64,000 nucleotides of DNA. It comes from VBOC01 sp964512655 (GTDB lineage Bacteria; Bacteroidota; Ignavibacteria; UBA10030; SZUA-254). The position numbers were made by a program, and so were the translations under genes. The first letter of the stretch is position 1, and each line of letters begins with the position of its first letter. Below are positions 15,901 to 21,875 of the stretch, piece by piece. The notes beneath the pieces were generated by a model that ran no database searches, was not told the DNA's origin, and was given only the letters and a program-made list of their open reading frames with translations. Where the stretch lies: NCBI GenBank assembly GCA_964512655.1, contig CAZEJT010000008.1, positions 52,101-116,100 of the forward strand. The letters are read 5' to 3'.

Positions 15901-18096
15901 CTGGCGGGGTATCATGTAGGAAAGCCAGTAGGACCGACGCCTTCTAAAAAGCAAACGCTTCGGTACTACCGAGCCAGGGAATTTCCCGTCGTGACCTACT
16001 CCCCAGCGGAGGTTCCACTCGTCCGATCGGACTTCCGATCGACCATATTCTGGAAAGGTGACATCCGGCTTGACGGTTCAGGACAAACGAGGGTATCGTT
16101 TTACAATTCCGATGAGATCACTGCATTTCGAGCAACTGTGGAAGGGATCAGCTCAAATGGATTGGTGGGAAGAGCCGAAAAGACTTATTTCACTCAGCTC
16201 CCTTTCAGTATGTCGGCGAGAGTCCCCGTGGAGGTTTCCATGGGCGATCAGGTTTCCGTGCCACTAACGCTTACCAATAACACGAGCCGGACGGTGACTG
16301 GCGCGTTGACCGTTGCAAGTCCCGAAAACTGGCATTTGGCAGGAGTGATCGCATCCGCAGTGACTCTGGCGGGAAGCTCTTCAAAGACATTGTATATTCC
16401 GTTCAACATTCTTGCCTCACCGGGACCGGGATCTTTGACGATTTCGTTCCTCAGCGAGGGACTCCGCGATGCGTTCGAGAAAGATGTATACGTGCGAGAG
16501 AAGGGATTTCCCCAGCTTCTCTCCTTTGGATCCGGTGAGAGGGAAAAAGCCTTTCGTTTCAGTTTAGCTGACGCGATTGAAGGAACTGTGAGGGCAAAAG
16601 TCACCCTGTACCCGACTGTGACAAGCAATCTGCTGAGCGCCGTGGAAGCGATGATGCAGGAACCGACGGGGTGTTTTGAGCAAGCGTCATCGAAAAACTA
16701 TCCCAATGTCATCGCACTCCAGTACCTGCAAGAGACCGGTACTAAGGACCCGGCCGTATCCGACCGCGCTATGAAATTGCTCGAGGAGGGTTACAAGCGC
16801 CTTACTGCCTATGAGACGAAGGAAAAGGGGTACGAATGGTTTGGTTCCACACCGGCCAACGAGGCCCTGACGGCTTACGGGCTGACGGAGTTCAAGGACA
16901 TGGAGCCGATCTACTCAAGCGTCGATAAGACAATGATCGATCGTACAGCCACGTGGCTCCTGAGCCGGAGCGATAAAAAAGGGGGATTCTTGCAGGATCC
17001 AAAAGCCCTCGATTCTTTCGGCAGAGCAAGCCCGGAAATCACTGATGCGTACATCGTATACGCGCTTGCCGGGGCCGGTTACACGAATGTTGGACCCGAG
17101 CTGGCCGCCGCAAAGCGGAGAGCGGTTAACTCTCAGGATCCCTATCAACTCGCCCTTGTGGCGAATGCGATGGAGTCCTTAGGGGAGAGGGATCAGGCGA
17201 AGGCTCTCCTCTCGGATCTGCAAAAAACCCGACTCGAGGATGGCAGCTGGAGCGGAAAGGTCCACTCCATAACTCGTTCCACGGGCTTTAGTTTAAAAAT
17301 CGAGACCACATCGCTTGCACTCCTTGCGCTCCTCAGGTCGGAAAATCCCGATCCGGGGGCCATCGATGCAGGTGTGAAATTCCTTCTTGCTTCACGCTCG
17401 GGTTCCGGCGGGTTTGGTTCCACCCAGGGGACGATCCTCGCGCTGAAGGCGCTTACGGCGTATGCAAAGTACTCTAAACGGACCTCTGAGGCGGGGACTG
17501 TTCAGATTTCGCTGGATGGATCTAAGATTGTCAGCAGATCGTACGAGGCGGGAGAGAAAGGACCGCTTGTGATCGATGGTCTTGAAAAAAAGATGACCGA
17601 ATACAACAAGAGCCATTCGCTCTCGGTTGAGATGAAGGAAACCAAACACACCCAGCCTTACTCCCTCGCCGTTTCGTGGAACACCACCCTGCCGAGATCA
17701 TCCGATTCTGCGAAGGTGTCTATCAGCACAAACTTGTCGCAGAATGCGCTCCGGATGGGCGAGACTGTTCGGTTGGTCGTCAACCTCCGGAATCGCGCGC
17801 AGGAAGGACTCCCGATGACGCTCGCACTCGTCGGAATCCCCGGAGGCCTGAGCGTACAGCCCTGGCAATTGAAGGAGCTTCAGGGGAAGCGGGTATTCGA
17901 CTTCTACGAAATTAAGGGGCGGTACGTCTCCATCTACTACCGCCAAATGGAACCGGGCCAGGAACGAATTATCAACCTTGACCTTAAGGCGGATGTTCCA
18001 GGAAAGTATGAGTCGCCCGCTTCGAGCGCCTATCTCTACTATTCGAATGAGTACAAATCGTGGAGCTCCGCCGGACCCGTTGAGGTGCTGGAGTGA
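12961..18096 (+). CDS. Zinc anti-sigma domain fused through one membrane helix to a thioester alpha-2-macroglobulin
   Basis: 1711 residues. Residues 1-55 form a zinc anti-sigma (zf-HC2) domain with His29-x3-Cys33-x2-Cys36. One hydrophobic helix lies at about 112-133. The rest is predicted periplasmic: an MG2-type domain near 236-335 (DKPIYSPGETIWFQAYL), further MG domains, two CarboxypepD_reg-like domains (about 747-818 and 826-910), and a low-complexity stretch at about 921-1010 where the protease bait region of macroglobulins lies. An A2M domain follows from about 1021, then a thioester domain with an intact Gly-Cys1238-Phe-Glu-Gln1241 motif, and a C-terminal receptor-binding-like domain. 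Macroglobulins trap proteases. The ATGA overlap with the sigma gene and the zinc domain imply control of that sigma factor. The start at 12961 follows from this overlap. Domain edges are approximate. Confidence 0.88.
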   Translation: MSIKQYHSQLDEYILGSLTAAERKEFEQHLETCPECLMELMKLKDLSSRIAELPKGIRPRRDLWPGIDDALPDKPAELSADKSETRVTQRPRRPVALARLIHLPASRSTRSILQAAAALTIIFGAWMVWTLMKNSATRPEESRVSLPEIKKEKGAAPGQESLITNPASLPAVPGTADRDRVAETGPGGSKKPAVPAGRATAVEPPLARQTGTSPIYESGSLQHLQASFVSYSEHLPNDRIYLQLDKPIYSPGETIWFQAYLRDEGDLGPSRQSDVVHVEFLNPNGSVARRLEIIAKEGTCAGDIDLADNLPGGIYKIKAYTEWQKNVPDSYIFEKEIQVQQPTLPGLIMKLDFQRKAYGPGDNVVAKLDVRTLQNKPLSDSNFTYVVQVAGKTIQEQTQRSDRSGTSYVAFDLPKNLPATDGILGVLIDYGGKRESISRAIPIVLNRIRLTMYPEGGDLVTGLSSRVAFQALNEFDKPADVEGRVFDEEGRVIAEFSSFHEGMGAFELTPESEKKYHASITRPEGISQWYDIPGAREHGYTLSVELGASGDVDLRIGSQSVEQMSVLAQVRGKLYFKKQFTTVRGVTTIPFATDDIPRGVAQVTLFDSNGVEQAERLLFVGRDRGLNVQVSTDKEKYLPREKVTLTVDARDSHGNPIPGDFSLSVADDNLITFADDRAGQILPKMLLEPDLKGKVEEPNFYFDQKEPKAEAALDYLMMTRGWRRFTWKQVIEDQPTVISFPPERTTIAGKVIDGNTGKPVKGVPVIIGKGGQSGLTDSEGRFLFRYIELDTPVALTISGKGFTPFEETIKSYTENLVYTLWKSGTIADIKGRIIDKNTNEPLAGVNVLVVGTVRGAVTDADGNYSIIGVPVGSSVLRASVVGYQTLEKQEYHTAAKGVEINFAMVPSQVQMAEQVITAQRAVVNMYTTGTPSLAVTHGAATSAAADRLQQPKVLREPLKLQPGVVYPGNLAATHAGAGTPLAGYHVGKPVGPTPSKKQTLRYYRAREFPVVTYSPAEVPLVRSDFRSTIFWKGDIRLDGSGQTRVSFYNSDEITAFRATVEGISSNGLVGRAEKTYFTQLPFSMSARVPVEVSMGDQVSVPLTLTNNTSRTVTGALTVASPENWHLAGVIASAVTLAGSSSKTLYIPFNILASPGPGSLTISFLSEGLRDAFEKDVYVREKGFPQLLSFGSGEREKAFRFSLADAIEGTVRAKVTLYPTVTSNLLSAVEAMMQEPTGCFEQASSKNYPNVIALQYLQETGTKDPAVSDRAMKLLEEGYKRLTAYETKEKGYEWFGSTPANEALTAYGLTEFKDMEPIYSSVDKTMIDRTATWLLSRSDKKGGFLQDPKALDSFGRASPEITDAYIVYALAGAGYTNVGPELAAAKRRAVNSQDPYQLALVANAMESLGERDQAKALLSDLQKTRLEDGSWSGKVHSITRSTGFSLKIETTSLALLALLRSENPDPGAIDAGVKFLLASRSGSGGFGSTQGTILALKALTAYAKYSKRTSEAGTVQISLDGSKIVSRSYEAGEKGPLVIDGLEKKMTEYNKSHSLSVEMKETKHTQPYSLAVSWNTTLPRSSDSAKVSISTNLSQNALRMGETVRLVVNLRNRAQEGLPMTLALVGIPGGLSVQPWQLKELQGKRVFDFYEIKGRYVSIYYRQMEPGQERIINLDLKADVPGKYESPASSAYLYYSNEYKSWSSAGPVEVLE

Positions 18097-18154
18097 AGAG
18101 ATCCAAGTCTGGCGGCATCAACAGTACCAAGGCACGGGGGCATCGCGCACACAA

Positions 18155-18272
18155 TGTAGGCGCCGGCTTTAGCCGGCGTAAATCTTAAACTTGTGTCACG
18201 GTCCATACCGTCACACCAGCAGGGAAACTGTATCCGCCGGCGGTGGCCCGCGCGAATCTTCGTCGTCCATAT
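18155..18272. repeat. Composite dispersed repeat, copy C (full length)
   Basis: TGTAGGCGCCGGCTTTAGCC unit at 18155-18174, then the palindrome at 18190-18219 with two arm mismatches, then the same tail as copy A to CGTCGT. It begins 58 nt after the macroglobulin gene stop and ends directly at the stop of the convergent barrel gene (18273). With copy A it brackets the whole sigma/macroglobulin locus as direct repeats about 6.2 kb apart. Confidence 0.9.
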
Positions 18273-20057
18273 TCAGAAACCCAGATCGAGTTGCAGAGCT
18301 ACCCGGTCATCGACATTTCCCGGTAGCATGTCGGGACCGGTTCCGATGTGCCGCACATCGTCCCTCATGAGACGGGAGTATTTCACCGAACACTCAACCC
18401 CCCTGGTGGGCCTCACGCTCAACAAGACGTACCACCGTTCCCCTTCTCCGAAGAGCGCCGGCGCATAGGCGGCGCCGCTCAGATCTTCTTCAGATTCTGA
18501 GAGCCGTGAATCGTATGAGCCCGTGTGGAAGAATACGAATCGTGTGCTCACTGAAACAGGGCGATCCGGCGGAGTTCCGATGTCCTGATAGACGATGATT
18601 CCCTCCCCGCCGGGATTGTCTGTGGTGTGTCTGAGAAGCAGTTTTTCGACTCTCCCGCGGATCCTGAACTCGTGCGGTGACCCGCTTTCGAGATGGATGC
18701 GAAACCTGTGCACTGCCTCTTCATCGGTCCCCGTGCGCATCAATCCTCCGCGGTTGGAGGCAGAGACGCTTTTCTCAACGCGCTTTTGCTGGTATTGCAG
18801 CAGGCACCGGAACTCTGAGGACCAGCGCAGCTCCAGCCTCGCGAACAGATCATGTCCGCGTTCCGGGAACGGCCCTTCACCGGGGCCGCCGGATATTTCA
18901 AACTGATCAGAGTAACAAGAAAGGAGAACGCCCGGGAAAAGACTCAGGCGGGAACCTATGTAGAACCCCTCCTCCCCGGATGATCCGGGTCGTTCCCCAA
19001 ACCCAAGTCCGTGAAGTACCGATGAGCGTGAGGGATAGCGGCGGTAGAGAGCCAGAAAGCGAGTTCCCCGGGACGGGGAACAGGAGGCACCGCACACCAG
19101 TCCCGTACGGCGCTCGATGATGCACTCTCCAAATAGCGTGGCATGCGGGAGAGCGACCCGGTAGTCGGCCGAAATGATCGTGCCCCTTTCTCCCTCCAAT
19201 TCTTTCCCGCCTCCGAGATTCACGCGGCGTGAGAAGGCCGAGTTAACGAATGTTAAGCCGGCGTGCGACTCTTTGTCGAGGGCAACCGTAGCGCTCAATC
19301 CGTGCAGGTCTTCCCTGACACTCCCTCGTTTGGCTTCTTCTGAGGGAGTTCGAAAAATTCCCGAGGTATAGATCGCCGTTACATCGCCCCCGGAATCGAC
19401 CGTACCAGAGAGAAAACGCCGCGAGAGAAACACATTGGCGGAGAACCGGTTCCACCGGAGCTCGGCGGCAAGCCCGCTGAGGTAGCCATTCTCATCCGTT
19501 GTGCCCGAGGGGAGGAGTCCTCTCCCATTTCTCTCCCCGGGATTGAGAACCTGTGATCCTTTTCCGTAGTCGAGCCCTCTCCAGAGGGCCAGGCCCTGGC
19601 CTGTTTCTATGACATAATCCCCGAGGATGACTCTTTTCAATGGACCGGCATCCGTTAGTTCGGCATAACCGCTGAGGAAGTCGGCGATCCGGGCCTCTCC
19701 CGGATCTTTCGCCGCAATCAGGCCCCCCTTGAATCCCTCCGCGGTGCTCAACTCCCACCGCTGGTAGGTTCCCAAAGGAGATCCGCGGTAAAGGCCCTCG
19801 CGGGTTGCGCGCGATTGTTCCAGTCCAAGCCTCACGCGTGTACGCACACTGAGGAGGTATTCACCTTTGCTTCGATCGACGCTCAGGGGGGAGATATCGT
19901 GAACATCCGGGCCCTCCACCTCCCCCGTCCGGCCGATAAGCGCCTCTGTCGAGTCGGACTGGATGGGCTCCTCCTCGTCCTTCCCCTGTCCATGCATTGA
20001 CGCCACAGCCAGGGCGATGAGGACCAGCGCATCGGCGAGACGGCTTCCTTCACTCAT
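18273..20057 (-). CDS. Outer-membrane beta-barrel protein of the family often fused to helix-hairpin-helix domains
   Basis: 594 residues with an N-terminal signal (LVLIALAVASMHGQ) and a long run of alternating amphipathic strands ending in Phe (DDRVALQLDLGF), as in outer-membrane barrels. The segment LKRVILGDYVIETGQGLALWRG matches the GDYxxxxGQGLxLW pattern I know from FCB-group proteins that carry ComEA-like helix-hairpin-helix repeats before a barrel. No such repeats are visible here, so this is the barrel part alone. Function is unknown; roles in DNA uptake or surface assembly have been guessed from the HHH domain, which is missing. The gene overlaps the upstream PorV-like gene by 8 nt, so the two are an operon. 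Confidence 0.6.
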   Translation of the reverse strand: MSEGSRLADALVLIALAVASMHGQGKDEEEPIQSDSTEALIGRTGEVEGPDVHDISPLSVDRSKGEYLLSVRTRVRLGLEQSRATREGLYRGSPLGTYQRWELSTAEGFKGGLIAAKDPGEARIADFLSGYAELTDAGPLKRVILGDYVIETGQGLALWRGLDYGKGSQVLNPGERNGRGLLPSGTTDENGYLSGLAAELRWNRFSANVFLSRRFLSGTVDSGGDVTAIYTSGIFRTPSEEAKRGSVREDLHGLSATVALDKESHAGLTFVNSAFSRRVNLGGGKELEGERGTIISADYRVALPHATLFGECIIERRTGLVCGASCSPSRGTRFLALYRRYPSRSSVLHGLGFGERPGSSGEEGFYIGSRLSLFPGVLLSCYSDQFEISGGPGEGPFPERGHDLFARLELRWSSEFRCLLQYQQKRVEKSVSASNRGGLMRTGTDEEAVHRFRIHLESGSPHEFRIRGRVEKLLLRHTTDNPGGEGIIVYQDIGTPPDRPVSVSTRFVFFHTGSYDSRLSESEEDLSGAAYAPALFGEGERWYVLLSVRPTRGVECSVKYSRLMRDDVRHIGTGPDMLPGNVDDRVALQLDLGF

Positions 20058-20865
20058 GTCCCCCTCCGAAACGAACGGTGAGCGTCATGTCATGCGTCCA
20101 GCCGAGCTCCTGATGCGCAGTGACGGAGTAATCGAACAGAAGGGATTCCCACCCCACTCCGACCCCCGCCGAATAGCCTGATGAGACATCCGAGATCCCT
20201 CCACGGAGAGCGATCGCATCTACAGGCCGGTATTCCAGACCGCATCGGGGACTGAGGGGGTAACCGGTTTCTTTGTGGAGGTCAAGCGCGAGCGTCAGGG
20301 CTCGGTCGGGCTGGTACGAAACTCCGATCTCATGCGCCTGGGGGAGCGGCTCGCGTGAGGCGCCAATTGTCGCAGCATTAAGGTTTTTCACGGCGGCGCC
20401 GACGCATACGCCTTTTGCGGGCTCCACCAGTACGCCGCCATCGATGGCGATGGTTCCCGCGGAACCGTATCCGCGGATTCGCGCCGCGTGATAATTGACG
20501 GTCAGCCCAAGTCCTGTTTGCGGGATCAGGCACGCGTAGGAGACCGCAGCCGTCAGCTCCCGATAGAGGGCGAACCCGAACGTCTTCATCGAGATCGCGA
20601 CAACTCCGAGGCGAGTCGGGACGCCTGCAGCGGCTGCCTTTGTCGCCACGTCTGTAAGACCGAACGGGCCGGGAGAGTAATAGAGCGAGATCTCCGTGCG
20701 CACAACCCGGGCCAAACATCCGGGGTTGAAGGATACCGCCCATACGTCGCCGGAGAGTGCCGCGCCCGCTCCGCCAAGCGCTCGTCCCCTGCTCCCTCCT
20801 TCCGTGTCGAATCCGGCCTTTCCTGATTGAACTGCCGCGGCGAGTAGAAACACAATGATTCGCAT
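20050..20865 (-). CDS. PorV/PorQ-like outer-membrane protein
   Basis: About 271 residues: signal peptide (MRIIVFLLAAAVQSGKAG), then GGSRGRALGGAGAALSGDVWAVSFNPGCLA, the N-terminal signature of the FadL-related PorV/PorQ/UPF0164 barrels of the FCB group. The rest reads as a 14-strand-like barrel, ending TLTVRFGGGHE. In the type IX secretion system PorV shuttles cargo at the outer membrane; other relatives have no known role. The ATG at 20865 is preferred over 20877 because GGGAGG sits 4-5 nt before it. It is translationally linked to the barrel gene that follows and lies divergent from the PorD-like gene. Confidence 0.7.
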   Translation of the reverse strand: MRIIVFLLAAAVQSGKAGFDTEGGSRGRALGGAGAALSGDVWAVSFNPGCLARVVRTEISLYYSPGPFGLTDVATKAAAAGVPTRLGVVAISMKTFGFALYRELTAAVSYACLIPQTGLGLTVNYHAARIRGYGSAGTIAIDGGVLVEPAKGVCVGAAVKNLNAATIGASREPLPQAHEIGVSYQPDRALTLALDLHKETGYPLSPRCGLEYRPVDAIALRGGISDVSSGYSAGVGVGWESLLFDYSVTAHQELGWTHDMTLTVRFGGGHE

Positions 20866-20897
20866 GCTGCCTCCCATGTTTTAGTAGGTGCGACGGT

Positions 20898-20926
20898 TTG
20901 AACTACATCGGGGAATTGTCTATATT
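20898..20926 (+). promoter_or_regulatory. Promoter of the DUF4835 gene, placing the start codon at +1
   Basis: TTGAAC (20898-20903), 17 nt, TATATT (20921-20926) on the plus strand. The ATG at 20934 is 8 nt past the -10 box, where transcription itself is expected to begin. Confidence 0.65.
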
Positions 20927-20933
20927 AGAATCA

Positions 20934-21866
20934 ATGGTTTTGGTTCGATTTACCCCCTTCTGCATCCTGCTTCTCCTCCTCGCAGCGCCTCCCGTTCAGC
21001 TTTCCGCGCAGGAAATCGACTGTGAGATCAAAGTCGGCAACATGCAAAACCTCCCCGAAGCGGCGAGGGAGAATCTCGCCGATTTCCTCCCCGACCTCAC
21101 ACAGTACGTCAACTCCTACCGCTGGACAAAGGAAGACCTGGGCGACCTGAAGGTCAAGTGCACGATTACCATCTCGTTTCAGGGTGCGCCAAACGGAAAC
21201 CACTATTCGGTCCAGGCGTTTGTCGGGAGCCAGAGGCCGGTGTTCAGAAGCGACCGGAATACGACGCTGGTGCGCATCATCGACGGAAACTGGGAGTTCG
21301 ACTACGTACGGAACCAGCCGATGATTCACAACGAGGCTCGCTTCGATCCGCTCCTCAGCGTGATCGATTACTACATGTACCTTATTCTCGGGTACGACTT
21401 TGAGAGCTACAAGGCGGGAGACGGGACGCCCTATTTTCAAAAGGCGATGGATATCGCCAATCTCGCGCGAGGGGGACGCGGCGCGAGCGGATGGGATAAC
21501 CCATCACCGAACGTTTATTCGCGGGGACAGTTCATCGACGAGGTGATGAACGCGCGATACGCGGATTTCCGGGAGGCGTTGTACAGGTACTACTACAGGG
21601 GGCTGGATCTGCTGTCGAAAGACGAGGGGCGGGCTCGCAAGAACATGTTTGCGGCGCTGGAAAAGATAGGCATCCTGCAGCAGAAAATCAACTCGCGCAC
21701 ACTCATCGTCAAGGCGTTCTTCGACGCGCAGTTCGGCGAGATCAAGAACGATTTCCTGAAAGACCCGGATCCCGACATATTCGCGAAGCTTGTTAGGATC
21801 GACCCGGCCCACCAGTCCGACTACGACGAAGCTGCCGCCGATCCGTCGCGCAAATACCTTAAGTAA
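20934..21866 (+). CDS. DUF4835 family exported protein (PorD-like)
   Basis: 310 residues with signal peptide MVLVRFTPFCILLLLLAAPPVQLSAQ, cut before EIDCEIKVG. Family features are LADFLPDLTQYVNSYRWTKEDLG, the strand-rich VQAFVGSQRPVF, IDYYMYLILGYDFESY, and a helical C-terminus. DUF4835 proteins are widespread in the FCB group and, as I recall, are named PorD in type IX secretion annotations; the assignment to secretion is weaker than the family call. The longer frame from TTG 20898 starts in the -35 box and is rejected. No Shine-Dalgarno sequence precedes the ATG, consistent with a leaderless message. Confidence 0.85.
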   Translation: MVLVRFTPFCILLLLLAAPPVQLSAQEIDCEIKVGNMQNLPEAARENLADFLPDLTQYVNSYRWTKEDLGDLKVKCTITISFQGAPNGNHYSVQAFVGSQRPVFRSDRNTTLVRIIDGNWEFDYVRNQPMIHNEARFDPLLSVIDYYMYLILGYDFESYKAGDGTPYFQKAMDIANLARGGRGASGWDNPSPNVYSRGQFIDEVMNARYADFREALYRYYYRGLDLLSKDEGRARKNMFAALEKIGILQQKINSRTLIVKAFFDAQFGEIKNDFLKDPDPDIFAKLVRIDPAHQSDYDEAAADPSRKYLK

Positions 21867-21875
21867 TCCTCCCCC

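Noticed and set aside
12002..18272. Composite transposon
   Set aside because: The flanking repeats are direct copies, but there is no transposase, no terminal inverted repeat at the outer ends and no target-site duplication that I can see. Kept only as a possible recombination cassette.
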